Below, piece by piece: positions 53,473 through 64,000 of a DNA stretch of 64,000 nt (within the stretch, counting starts at the first letter, position 1; the number at the start of each line of letters is the position of its first letter). Both the position numbers and the translations under genes were made by a program. The DNA is taken from positions 1-64,000 of the forward strand of contig JAIQDT010008993.1 of the NCBI GenBank assembly GCA_021521415.1, given 5' to 3'. This DNA is from Bidens hawaiensis. Taxonomy: Eukaryota; Streptophyta; Magnoliopsida; Asterales; Asteraceae. Under the pieces are notes generated by a model, which saw nothing but the letters and a program-made list of their open reading frames with translations, did no database searches and was not told the DNA's origin.

Positions 53473-54296
53473 GAAGCCCTTCATCAAATTTTATATTTTT
53501 TTTTATACTTGTAATTTGTAACTCATCATACTTGTAAATTTCAATGCTATGGAATGAAACTTGTTTTCTCTTTTTCTCATCTTGCGCATTTCCATTCATC
53601 TCTTCATGTTTGCTTGTATAGATATAAGATATGCTTGCACGTTAAAATAAGAACAAGGTTGTAAGGAAATTATTCACTTAACCTTTGTTCTATTTTGTAA
53701 GTGGTTTCGCAGTATCTTGTTTATGCTGACATGCGCGCTAACTTTTCACAATTCCTTTTTTGCGCGTCGTTGTCGCGCGGTTTTATATGGAAGTATGAGT
53801 TTTAGCCATTACATGTCAGCATGTGTTACTCAGATATCCACTATGATTCCGCGCGCGACCTCGACCTGAGACCTTAACAACTATGATATGGCATGTACTT
53901 TGCCTTAGTTGTGTTTAAGGATTTTTATGATCAGGCTGCGCGGGATGTAAGATGGATGTTTGTGAGTGTTTTGAGCTAAGGCTCTTTGTTTTGGGCTAAG
54001 GCCCTGACGTTTTTAGAGTTAAGACTCATTAACGTGTTTGAGCTAAGGCTCGTAGGTTTGGGCTAAGGCCCTGACGTTTTAGAGTTAAGACTCGTTAAGG
54101 CGTTTGAGCTAAGGCTCGCGCATATATGTTTTACTTCGTTTTATTTTGTTTTGAAGTCAATATAGTGTTGTCATATTGCTCCAAATTAATAAAGGAAGTG
54201 TGAAACATGTATGCAAAGGTAATAGAACAAATATTGAAAGATAGCGCGAGTCATCATTCATGATGGCTTAAAAGCCTTGATTACATATTTGAACTT
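53473..54296. other. Spacer between convergent antisense gene and gag-pol of element C
   Basis: The antisense gene ends at 53472 and gag-pol ends near 54297 on the other strand, so transcripts converge here. It is T-rich with short tandem repeats and no further coding sequence. Confidence 0.7.
53971..54118 (+). repeat. 67-bp tandem repeat in element C spacer
   Basis: TTGAGCTAAGGCTC starts units at 53971, 54038 and 54104 (the last partial). Each full unit also holds GGGCTAAGGCCCTGACG and AGAGTTAAGACTC, short imperfect palindromes. Confidence 0.85.
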
Positions 54297-57200
54297 TTAC
54301 ATGAAGCATTTTCTAAGCTGTGCCGCGTTCCACGCGCGCGGTATCTTTTTTCCATTCAAATCTTTTAAAGTGTACGCGCCTTTCCCAAATCTTCTGAAAT
54401 TTGATAGGGTCCCTCCCAATTGGGGGACATTTTTCCTGGGGGTATCGCGCGGCTAGCTTCATTGTTTCGAAGGACAAAATCATTTTTCTTGAAGTGGCAT
54501 TCTTTAACGCGCTGATTATAATATTTTTCAAGCTTTTTCTTGTATTTGGCTTCATTGATGATAGCCGCTTCTCTGCGTCCTTCAAGCAAGTTGAGGTCCA
54601 ATCTTCTTTCGCGCTCGTTATCAGTCTTGCTCATCATGAGTACCCTATGGGATGGGCATCCAATTTCTGCTGGGATCATAGCCTCTGTCCCATAGGTTAG
54701 GCTGAACGGGGATTCGCCATTGCTAGTTTTGCTTAATGTCCTGTGCGCCCACAGGACATTAGGTAACTCTTCGACCCAAGAATGGGATTCTCCCTCCAAC
54801 CTTTTCTTCAGCCCATTTAACAAACTTTGATTCGCGCGCTCCACTTGGCCATTCCCTTGAGGGTGGTAGACCGAAGTGAAGATTTGGTTGATGTGCAATT
54901 CTTTGAGCCAGCTGGATATCTTCCTGTCAGTGAATTGTTTGCCATTGTCGCTCACAATTTCCATAGGAAGGCCAAAACGGCAAATGATGTGGCTCCAGAT
55001 AAATTGCTTCATCGCCTCAGCTGTGATTTTTGCTAGTGGCTTGGCCTCAACCCATTTTGTGAAATAGTCTATCGCCACTACCAAAAATTTCACTCGCCCT
55101 TGCGCTTGCGGAAGGGGCCCCACAATATCAATGGCCCATTTGTGGAAAGGCCATGCAGAGGTCACTGGAATCAAGTTGTTCTTTGGTCGCATGGTGTTTG
55201 GCGCGTAGCTCTGACATGCCTTGCATTTTTGTATTTCTTTTAGCGCATCCAAGTACATGCCTGGCCAATAGTAGCCCGAGCTCATTGCCTTGGCAACCAC
55301 CATGCGCGGGCCCGCATGTATTCCGCAGATTCCTTCGTGAATCTCCCTAATCACGTAGCTTGCTTCTTCAGCATCCAGGCATTTCATGAGCGGTCCAAGG
55401 TAAGAGCGTCGATATAATGTACCATCAAGTAGTTCATAGTTCTGCGCCTTGTGTCTTATCTTTCTCGCATGTCCGCGATCGTCCGGTAACTTCCCCTCCT
55501 TCAAGAATTCCATTATTGGAGTTATCCAGGATGAAGGGGTTGTATGAATTACAAGGACAGATTGCGTTTGCACTGACGGGTTGCTCATCACTTCCACCCT
55601 GACATCTTTGCCAAAGTGATCAAAATTAGTTGAAGCCATCTTACTCAACGCGTCAGCAGACTTATTTTCGCTGCGCGAGATGTGTATGATTCTGAAGAAG
55701 TCAAACTGCTCAACGAGCTTTTTTGCCTGCTCTAGATATAGAGGCATTGTGTTCTCCTTGGCGTCATAAAGGCCGTTGACTTGAGCAGCTACCAAGTAAG
55801 AATCAACATGGGCCTCTAGCCTTTTAACTCCAAACTTGCGCGCAATGCGCAGACCAGCCAGCAGGGCTTCATACTCAGCCTCATTATTGGTACTCTTGAA
55901 GTCCAATCTAATAGCATAAGTATATTCATGATTATCAGGGTCCACCAGTTTGAGGCCTGCTCCGGACCCTTCGCTGTTGGAGGCTTCATCAGTGAATAGC
56001 CTCCAAACATCTTCTTCATCATTTGCTCGCGGAGGGTCTAACTCGCGCTGAGCTTCTTCAATCTTTCCCTCTGGGATTTCCGTGATGAAATCCGCTAAAA
56101 CTTGACCCTTTATTGCTGGACGGGGCTTATAGGTGATCGTGTGTTCACCTAATTCCAGCGCCCACTTTGTCAGCCTTCCGGAGAGCGCGGGGCGTCGCAA
56201 GACTTGCTGGATGTTGTAACCAGTCAGAACTTCAATAGGATGACCATTGAAGTATCTATGGAGCTTGCGCGACGCGTGTGTTAGTGACAAAACTAACTTT
56301 TCCATGATGGAATAGCGCGTCTCAGGGTCTGTCAGCACCCGAATCACATAGTATATTGGCGTTTGGATCCCCTTGCGATCCACCAATAATACTGCGCCGA
56401 TGGCGCGGTCTCCAGCTGACAAGTACAATGTAAGGGTTTCGCCAGGAAGTGGAGCTGTTAGCGCGGGCAGCTTTATGAGACATTCTTTTATCTCACTGAA
56501 AGCTTGCTCAGCCTCAGGCGTCCACTTGAATTGGCTCTTCTTCAAGCAGTTCCTCAAAGTGTTAACGAATGGAGTAGATTTGTTGGCGTGGTTCGCTAGG
56601 AACCTGTTGATTGACACCAATCTACTATTCAGCTTCTGAACCTCTTTCATGGTGGATGGTGAAGGCATGTCAAGGATGGCTTCCACCTTTTCAGGGTTCA
56701 CCTTGAAACCATCCTTAGTGACCATTACACCAAGAAATTTCCCCTCTTCCGCGCCGAAAGTACATTTGCTCGGGTTGAGCTTCATGTTAACTTCCGTTAG
56801 GCGCTGAAGAGTTTCCTCGATGTCTTTGAGCATTTGTCTCTCCTCCCTGCTCTTGATCACCAAATCATCAACGTAGACTTCTAGATTTCTTCCGATTTGT
56901 TCACTGAAAATCGAATCCATAAGTCTCTGATAGGTTGCGCCCGCATTCTTTAAACCAAAGGGCATTTTTGTGTAACAAAAAACACCCTTGTCGGTTCTGA
57001 AGGCAGTCTTGTCTTCGTCCTGTGGTGCCATTTGAATCTGGTGATAGCCTTTGTAGGCATCCAGGAAACATTTGAGCTTGAATGGCGCCACGGAGTCCAC
57101 CTTTGCGTCGATGTTTGGGAGGGGGTAACAGTCTTTCGGACATGCGTTGTTGAGGTCCTTGAAGTCAATACACATCCTCCATGACCCGTTGCTTTTCTTT

Positions 57201-59752
57201 ACCATCACAGGATTGGCTACCCACGTCTGGTATCGGATCGGGCGGATGATGTTTGCGCGCAACAGGTCCTCCACCTGCTCATTCATGGCCTTCGCCTTTT
57301 CATCCCCCATGATTCTCTTTTTCTGAGCAATTGGCTCCACCGACTTGAACGTGTTAAGAGAATGTTGCGCCAAGTCTCGCGGGACCCCCGTCATATCGGA
57401 GTGTTGCCACGCGAAAACCGACGTGTATTTTGTGAGCAACCTTTTCATTCTCAATCTCGTTTCGTCTGAAATGGTAGCGCCAATTGTGACCGTTTGCTCT
57501 GGGAATTTTGGGTTTAAAATCCACTTCTCTGGCGCATTGTCCGCCATTGGAAGTTTCATTCTCCCTTCCCGCGGCGTACTTGTCACTGCGCACAAATGAT
57601 CGCGGTAAACAAATGTTACGCCTGTTGGTGTAGGGAACCCCAATGCGCCGTGTGCTGGCGACGGTACAGCATTAAATTGGGCAATCGTTCCCCTACCCAG
57701 GATCATATTGTGGCATGACGTGGTGGGCAAGACCAAGAAGTTGACAACTTCGGCTCGCTTGTGCTCATCATCTCCCATAGTTAGTTCAAACTGAATCTGG
57801 CCTAGGGGATGGATGATTTCATTTGAAACACCACAGATTGGTGCGTTCACAATTTCGAGCCGCGCTTGGTCTGCCGGGTCTAACTTTCTGAAACATTGCT
57901 CATACATAATGTCAGATTCGCTTCCAGTGTCCACCAGGACCTTTGACACTTCGTAATGAGCAATGTGTGTGGTGATGACGAGAGGACTGCTTATTGAAGG
58001 GCCTCCCCTGATTCTTGGGAAGATGACTTGCTGCTCGCGCCAATCTCCGTGTATTTGCGCGCTTCTCTTTTTTGACGTCTGCCCTTGTCGTCCCCCCTCA
58101 GCCACACAGATTCTTTTGTATTTTTTGCTGGCAGAGGCTCCTTCCGGTTGCTCATCTTCTATTCTTTGGTTTTTCACCAGGTGAGCCAGCCTGCCTGATT
58201 TTACATCCTTCTCGATCGCATCCTTTAAATGATGGCATGCGTCGGTGTTGTGTCCCGGGGACCTGTGAAATTCACAATATTTGCCACTGTTTTGCGGTCC
58301 CTTGTAGTGTAGTTGCTTGGGGGGCTTGAATTGAACATTCTCAGTACTTAACACCTGTGAAGGTGTTTTAGTGAGGGGTGTCCATATTCTTGGCAGAGGT
58401 CTGCTAGGATCTCTGCCGCCCTCCCTCTTGTCACCCTCCCCGCGATTACGAGCCTCTTTTTGGGGCTGGGGTGAGCTTGGTTGCGCTTGCTTTTCTGCGG
58501 AAGAAAAACTTGTTGGCTGCAACCTGGACCATACTGAGTTCTGTTTGGCCCTCTTCTCTTTGCTGCGCGGTGATTCAGCCTGATGCGCTCTTTCTCTTGC
58601 CCTATCTTGGGCAATATGTTTTTCATTTCTCGCGAAAACTCGCGATGCCTCCATTAACTTGGCCCACGTGGTGGGCATGCCATCTTTGCTTACGAGAGCT
58701 CGTCGTAATTGATCACTGCGCGCGCCTTGTATAAAGGCCACGCGCAGGAGTTGCTCGGTTATACCTCCGATTGCCAGAGACTCCTGATTGAACCGAGTGA
58801 TGTAATCTTCAATCGTTTCATCATTCCTGCGTACGCAGTGCATGATGTCATCAGGATCGCGCGTGTGCCTGCGCTGCTGTACGAAGTGGGCTTGGAACTT
58901 TTCTAATAGTTCCTCGAACCCATCAATTTGCCCAGTCGGCAAGCTCTCGAACCATACTCGCGCCGCGCCCGTTAGGCAGCGAGCAAACATATGACACCAT
59001 GTTGGCATCGTCCAGCTCTCCAGGTTTCCCGTGTTGTAAAAACCTTGCAAGAAATCGTCTGGATCTGTCGTGCCGTCATACTTACCCAGACCACTTGGCA
59101 TCTTGGTCTTGTGCTGGATGGGAGCCTGCGCGATGCGCGCAGTGAACTTTGAGTGTTTCACCAAGATGGCTGGTCTGTAGGGTGTGGTTACGTCCACTTG
59201 CCCTCTGACTGGTGGGCTGTACGGCATGTGCAGATCCAGATCGGCTCTGGCTCCAGGCGCCATGTTCACAGGCGCGCGGAGCTGTGAGCCTCCTGCATGA
59301 GTATCCCGCGTCTTCCTCATGCTATGCACTTCTTCATCACTGAACTCAGCGTGTGCAGTGTGAACAGAATGTCCTTCTTCCGGCGCGCGCGGCCTTTTTG
59401 TAGTCTGCTTATCAAACGTTTGCCTTTGTGTTTGGTCGGCTAGCTTCTTCTGTTTGACCATTTCATTGTACTTTTCCATCAGACGCCGCTGCTCGTTTAT
59501 GAGCCATTCATTCGGATCATTTGTTTCTTCTTCTAGACCCATTGGTCCTTTCAGTTTCGCGCCGGCCATATTTTGTAACATGAGATCGTCTGGAGGAGTT
59601 TCAGTCTGGCCGTGAGGGGTTGTGACGAAGGGACGGTTGCTGGTGGTACGCGTAGAATCACGCTGAACCCTCAGAACCTGCTGTCCGTCGTTAACACCCT
59701 CACGTTCAATATCCTCCAGAGCTTGATCAACGTTACGAACGCCAGAAACCAT
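54297..59752 (-). CDS. Gag-Pol polyprotein of element C (Tat lineage)
   Basis: One frame of 1795 codons (59752 to 54365). Gag core is at about residues 220-390; a zinc-knuckle variant CEFHRSPGHNTDAC at 493-506; protease VDTGSESD at 607-614; RT about 830-1010 with YVDD at 960-963. A first RNase H at about 1090-1225 lacks the usual first catalytic Asp (LYLSAGDRAIGAVL). A second, archaeal-type RNase H has D1255, E1291, D1317 and D1367. Integrase has H1472, H1479, C1510, C1513 and catalytic D1542, D1602, E1638. No chromodomain. A one-base loss near 54379 shifts the last two dozen codons; similarity continues to 54297. The core enzymes look intact. Confidence 0.92.
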
Positions 59753-59800
59753 GGTGATTGATTTTTTTTATGTAGATCTGATGAGATCTGATTGCCGATG

Positions 59801-59818
59801 TAACAGTGGATGGCGCCA
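59801..59818 (-). other. Primer-binding site of element C
   Basis: On the minus strand this reads TGGCGCCATCCACTG, one base after the LTR end TTTCTTCA. Same core as in A and B. Confidence 0.78.
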
Positions 59819-59819
59819 A

Positions 59820-60839
59820 TGAAGAAACGTGGATCTACTCACTGGTAGCAGATCTACTTTCCTCGGGTGTGATTATACTATTTCACCGATGATTCTTCTG
59901 GATCTGTGTTCTTCCACCTACAAAATGAACAGCGCCGTTACTTACCCCTCAGAAAGGGACAGAGGGGTCCTCTTTGGGGTAACCCTCCGACGTGAGAATC
60001 AGTATATTGTGGAGAAGATGATAATGTGTGAGTAAGTGAATCTCAAGAGTATTGCTTAATAGCTGAATACCCTCTGATTGTGAGACTGTGTGTTTGTATG
60101 TAACTGACTGTGAGTGAATGTAATTCAATATGATTGAATGTGATATCACTGCCTGTAACTGTCAATGATTGAGTATGAATCTGTCATCAAAGTGGAGTTG
60201 ATGCTGTATTTATAGTGCTAGGGTTTCCACTGGTTGGGCTCAACCTCGTTGGCCTCCTCCAATCGCACTGCGCCACGTGTCCTCTGGGACACCTGGCGCT
60301 TTCTCGTTGGTTGTAATCACGTGGTAGCACATGTGTCATGCTGGGTTGTCGACCTTTCATTTGGCAGCTGTCAACATCAGCATATTCTTACTCCTTAAAA
60401 AGATGCCTTCTGGAAGGTTGTCTGACGTGTACAATCAAGGTTGCCCTAATCCTGATTTGGATAAGGACGAGGTCGATTATGTGCATGTGTGATATGCGCC
60501 AATCCTGAGGATGCGCGAGGTCTTCTCTTTATTCTCACGCGCAGATATTTCATGCGCAGATGTGATATGCGCCACGCGCTGATGCGCCGCGCGCATATGT
60601 GATGCGCTAGCATATGTGTGCCTGGGCAGATGTGGTATGCACGAGCATGTGATATGCGCCGCGCGCTGATGCGCCGCGCGCACATGTGATGCGCGAGCAT
60701 ATGTGTGCCTGGGCATATGATGCCTGAGCATGTTTTGTATGCGCTATGCGCATAGGTTTTGGCTTTGTGCCTTCATAATGTCTTTATCTTATGGGTTGAC
60801 CCGCCTTGCTCGGTGTTGAGGCGGGTACATACCTCTTCA
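59820..60839 (-). repeat. 5' LTR of element C
   Basis: 1020 bp, adjacent to the PBS. The minus-strand TATA box at 60207-60215 (CTATAAATA) would start the genomic RNA. It differs from the 3' LTR mainly by lacking one 17-bp unit (ACGAGCATGTGATATGC) in the CG-rich repeat block. Confidence 0.93.
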
Positions 60840-61056
60840 GCCTCATTAAAAGTTTGAAACGAGTAATGATTAAGGTTAAGCGGCCTAAGCTCCTGAGCTT
60901 AAATCACGGTTCGTTTAATAAAGAGCTTTAACATCAACTTTACATTTTGAGTTTGGCTATGCTTATGAGTCGTGAGGCTAAACGGGCATATTATTTATAT
61001 AAATATTACAACTTTTTATATAGTATATAACTAATATATGGGGTTTTGATCAAATG

Positions 61057-61209
61057 CAAATGAAATTAACGTGTTAAACGTGAGAATCAAGTAGAGTAAT
61101 TATATATTCAAGTAGAGTAATTATGTAATTACACTATAATAATTACTTTATGATACAATTACATAATTACTCTACTTGATTCTCACGTTCAACACGTTAA
61201 TTTCATTTG
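61057..61209. mobile_element. MITE, same family as in the FLA intron
   Basis: 153 bp with near-perfect inverted ends of about 46 bp: CAAATGAAATTAACGTGTT and AACACGTTAATTTCATTTG, continuing through GTGAGAATCAAGTAGAGTAA and its partner. No clear target duplication. Confidence 0.78.
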
Positions 61210-61947
61210 TACGTTAACATTTCCCCTAATATATGATTATACAATAAGTATGTATAAGTTATAATAAAAAACATTACAATATAATAATATTGTTTACTTA
61301 GTGATTTAGAGGCACTTTTAATTAGTAAGTGTATTGAAATAAAATGAAATATACGTTGATAATCGTAAAATGATGAAATATCAAGAATACATTAATAAAA
61401 AATAATAAGTAAATTGGAATTTTTTCTTTTAATATTTGTACATTAGAAAACTTTAATGTGGGAAGCTAGTACGCTTGTCCTTTCGTTATTTATTTAAAAC
61501 TGAAGTCAATTTATATTTTAAATATTCTACAATAAATGTTATATCTAATCAAGAAAAAGACATCACAACCATCTTAAATTCTTAATTAAAATTTTCAACA
61601 TTAAAAGTATTTTCAGCTTACCAACAAAAATAATATAAAAATAAAAAAGTAAAAAAAAAAATCGAGATTTACATCATTTGCGCTTTTTAAATCATTTATA
61701 TCGTTTTTATTTTCTTTGGTTTTCTATAAAAATAAAAACATATTGGTATGCTAACTGCTAAATAATAAAATCACTTTTAACTTTAGCTAGTCAATGTAGA
61801 AAACTATTCAAGCATTCGCCAATAAGGCTATACGTAATGAAGGGGCTATAAATTTTGGCGTTTTGTGCCATGTGACGCCCAGTCAGCAAGGGTTGAGAAT
61901 TTGTTTTTGGGGTGTAATGGTGTAGGGGCTACAAATATGAATTTAAT

Positions 61948-61984
61948 AATATATATATATATATATATATAATAATATATATAA
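61948..61984. repeat. (AT)n microsatellite
   Basis: A run of about 12 AT units followed by AATAATATATAT. Confidence 0.9.
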
Positions 61985-62750
61985 CACACTCACATGCAGA
62001 ACTCGCCGGCCCCACCACCTCAAAGTCGCCCCTTCTTCCAGGCGACAAGCAGAACTCGCCGGAGCCCCTTTTCGCCCACATATCGTCGGGGGGCGGTGTT
62101 CTCGTGTAACATCCTACTTTCGGTTATATTAATAAAATAAAGTTCGTTTATTTTATACCGGGCCGTTATCGGTTTAGTTGAATAGAATACGAGATGGACT
62201 TGTGTTGGGTAAATGGATATGAGTTATGGACTTGGGTTATGGAGGAATGAAGGAAAGACCATGGGCTTAAGCCCATGATCAAAAATATATATACCCTTAA
62301 TCCTCCATTTAATTCATTTACACATATCCCTTACACCATCCAAAACACACACTTAAGATTCTCTCTCTAGTTCTCTCTCTCTCTAAACCGATATCAAGAA
62401 GGAAACCGAGAACCGACCCGAGGTAATGATAGTATTTTATTGTTTGAGCTTAAATCCGTTAGATATAATCATGAAACGACGAGCCGACACCGTTAAACCG
62501 TTTAAGTCACGAGATCCGGGTGGATTCGGGTATAAATCGAACATATGATGAGCTTAGGAGTCACCCTAGCTCAGATCTGGATTGAACGGGACGAAAAACG
62601 GTGAAAAACGAGCTAAAACCCGTTTTTCCGGTGAAATCGCGTTTTTCCGGCGGCTTTCCGGCAATGACGCCGCCGGAAAGGCGGCGCCAGAAAGTGGTAC
62701 GAGGTTAAGGGGGAATGTCAGGGAATGTTATGACATTCCTGACCTAACCC

Positions 62751-63052
62751 TAGTTCGCTACAGGAATATAGCGAATTAAAGGTGATTCGCTAGCTAGTTC
62801 GTCCATGGGAACATAGCGAACTGATTACAGTTCGTGTTCAATTCGTTAAGGGAAAGGGGTGACGAATCACCCTTGATTCGTTATGACCAGTTCGTTAAAG
62901 TAGATAACGAATTAGAAGGTCCAATTCGCTACTTGGACTGGTTCGCTACATGGACTGATTCGTTAAGAGTCCAGTTCGTTAAAGGTTCCAATTCGTTACA
63001 AGAACCAGTTCGTCATGGTAAGTCAGTTCGTTAAGGATAAGTAACGAATTAG
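62751..63052 (+). repeat. Cluster of TTCGTTA/TTCGCTA short repeats in both orientations
   Basis: About twenty copies of (A)GTTCGTTAA, ATTCGCTAC and the complements TAACGAATT, TAGCGAATT, spaced 15-30 bp apart, often with GGACT or AGGTCCA between them. Confidence 0.75.
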
Positions 63053-63204
63053 TAGTTTAACAAAATGACAGAATGGTCACTGGACTTAGAAAAGAATGAT
63101 TTAATTACAAATAAACCCTTGAACTTTTAAGTAGCGTATTATTCAATGATTCAAAATGCTAATGGAAAATGTGATAAGACAGTTAATGAAAATAAAATTA
63201 ACCC

Positions 63205-63292
63205 CAGCCAGGGGCTCTGCCCCTTGGACCTCGCTAGGGGCTGCCGCCCCTAGAACCCCGCTGCCAGGGGCGCTGCCCCCGGACCCCCGTTC
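63205..63292 (+). repeat. Three GC-rich hairpin repeats
   Basis: Three consecutive units each pair AGGGGC with GCCCCT: CAGGGGCTCTGCCCCTTGG, TAGGGGCTGCCGCCCCTAG and CAGGGGCGCTGCCCCCGG. Each is followed by ACC(CC). They stand out from the AT-rich surroundings. Confidence 0.8.
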
Positions 63293-63551
63293 GTTGAGGG
63301 TAATGATTAAACTAGAAAGGCGATATGTGTAGTGATAGTTTACTGAAACGTATAATTATTATACAGTTAGTCGTGCACAGCTCAATAAGGGAATAACCGT
63401 AAACAGTGAACGCAACCGCATTGAGGTGAATTTCTAGCCCCACTTCTTTGTTATGTTTTCGGGGCTGTGTGCATACTCGATGTGATAGTTAATACACTTA
63501 TCTTAAGTGGTAAGTGTATGCCTTGTATGATTTATGTATGATGATTGTTTG

Positions 63552-63722
63552 ACGGTGCGTGAACGATCTTCGGATATTGCATGTACCGTCAGGTGGTAGT
63601 TAAGATATGATTGATAAGTATGATGAAAGATAGGATGTATGTATGAATATATGATGTATGCATAATGTATGTATGTTATGATGATGGTACGTGAACGCTC
63701 TTCGGAGATTGCACGTATTGTC
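63552..63722 (+). repeat. Duplicated block of about 120 bp
   Basis: GACGGTGCGTGAACGATCTT with CGGATATTGCATGTACCGTC near 63552-63590 recurs as ATGGTACGTGAACGCTCTT with CGGAGATTGCACGTATTGTC near 63684-63722. A TATGTATG-rich segment lies between them. Confidence 0.7.
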
Positions 63723-63767
63723 AAGGAAAGTATGTATGAATAGGTACGGTACAGTTACACGAAACAA

Positions 63768-63987
63768 AGGGACCAGACCCTAATAATATCTGTGATGTTA
63801 GGGACCAGACCCTAATAATATTAGTGATGTTAGGGACCCTAATAATATCTGTGATGTTAGGGACCAGACCCTAATAATATCTGTGATGTTAGGGACCAGA
63901 CCCTAATAATATCTGTGATGTTAGGGACCAGACCCTTATAATATATGTGATGTTAGGGACCAGACCCTTATAATATCTGTGAGGTTA
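63768..63987 (+). repeat. 32-bp tandem repeat, seven units
   Basis: Units AGGGACCAGACCCTAATAAT plus ATCTGTGATGTT start near 63768, 63800, 63832, 63859, 63891, 63923 and 63955. The third is 5 bp short. Across each unit junction TTAGGG and CCCTAA (or CCCTTA) form an inverted pair. Confidence 0.88.
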
Positions 63988-64000
63988 TAGGGCGAAAGGC

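Larger units (their letters stand above)
48294..60839 (-). mobile_element. Tat-lineage LTR retrotransposon C, near-intact, with spliced antisense gene
   Basis: 12,546 bp on the minus strand. LTRs are 1037 bp (48294-49330) and 1020 bp (59820-60839), and the target duplication is GCCTC (48289-48293 and 60840-60844). In sense order: 5' LTR, PBS, gag-pol (59752 to about 54300), a repeat-bearing spacer, the antisense gene, PPT and 3' LTR. The LTRs are nearly identical except for a 17-bp repeat-unit difference. It shares the TGAAGA/TCTTCA ends, the TGGCGCC PBS and a G-run PPT with A and B, and is a plausible enzyme donor for them. Confidence 0.94.
60845..62104. other. AT-rich intergenic DNA
   Basis: No gene recognised. 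It contains a MITE (61057-61209), an (AT)n run, and at 61990-62100 a GC-rich stretch with two AGAACTCGCCGG copies and CGCCCC blocks whose nature I cannot state. Confidence 0.5.
62105..64000 (+). repeat. Probable long LTR (5' part), cut by the window end
   Basis: Starts TGTAACATCCTACTTTCGG, a typical gypsy LTR start. ATATATATACCC at 62285-62296 could serve as a TATA box, followed by TCTCTCTCTAG-rich sequence as in plant 5' UTRs. No coding frame is convincing. The other LTR border is outside the window, so identity and family are not proven. Confidence 0.45.

Noticed and set aside
63768..63987. An interstitial telomere array
   Set aside because: The unit is 32 bp and contains TTAGGG only once. 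It is not the plant telomere heptamer repeat.

Overview
The window is plant nuclear DNA, almost certainly a eudicot. The diversity of LTR retrotransposons, hAT/Helitron/SINE debris and the one recognisable host gene (a plant fasciclin-like arabinogalactan protein) all point that way. The Tekay-type polyprotein and LTR style resemble what I know from Asteraceae, but that is an impression and was not tested. There are no bacterial features. About two thirds of the window is Ty3/gypsy retrotransposon.

Region 1 (1-14009): two decayed Tekay/Del-type chromoviruses arranged head to head. D1 is on the minus strand (1-5338, cut by the window edge). D2 is on the plus strand (about 5337-13716, with a 2.6-kb 3' LTR). 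Together they form an inverted repeat with arms of about 5.2 kb and a spacer of about 100 bp. D2 probably inserted into D1's 5' LTR and a later deletion removed D2's own 5' LTR. Both copies carry remnants of an extra sense ORF in front of gag.

Region 2 (14010-35223): AT-rich DNA holding small elements with target-site duplications (a hAT MITE, a SINE, a 1.67-kb hAT containing a T-rich tandem array, a foldback element) and a run of Helitron ends. Element A (16769-26111) is a complete, young Tat-lineage retrotransposon in this region.

Region 3 (35224-44414): element B, a second Tat element closely related to A. Both A and B keep only gag in the sense direction. PR, RT, RNase H and integrase are missing, and the space holds tandem repeats and an intron-containing gene on the opposite strand.

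Region 4 (44415-48293): a FLA15-18-type fasciclin-like arabinogalactan protein gene. Element B lies about 0.3 kb upstream of its ATG. The gene has a frameshifting gap in the first fasciclin domain and a tiny second exon beyond a 1.5-kb intron that contains two transposons.

Region 5 (48294-60839): element C, a 12.5-kb Tat retrotransposon on the minus strand. It has an almost intact 1795-residue Gag-Pol with dual RNase H, and a seven-exon antisense gene with its own TATA box. C shows what A and B have lost.

Region 6 (60840-64000): AT-rich DNA, a MITE of the same family as one in the FLA intron, and from 62105 what looks like the start of another long LTR with several repeat types, cut by the window end.

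The most interesting system is the antisense gene of the Tat elements. Its exons and introns lie on the strand opposite to the genomic RNA, so retrotransposition cannot remove the introns. It has a conserved TATA promoter, and it is retained in elements that have discarded all of pol.
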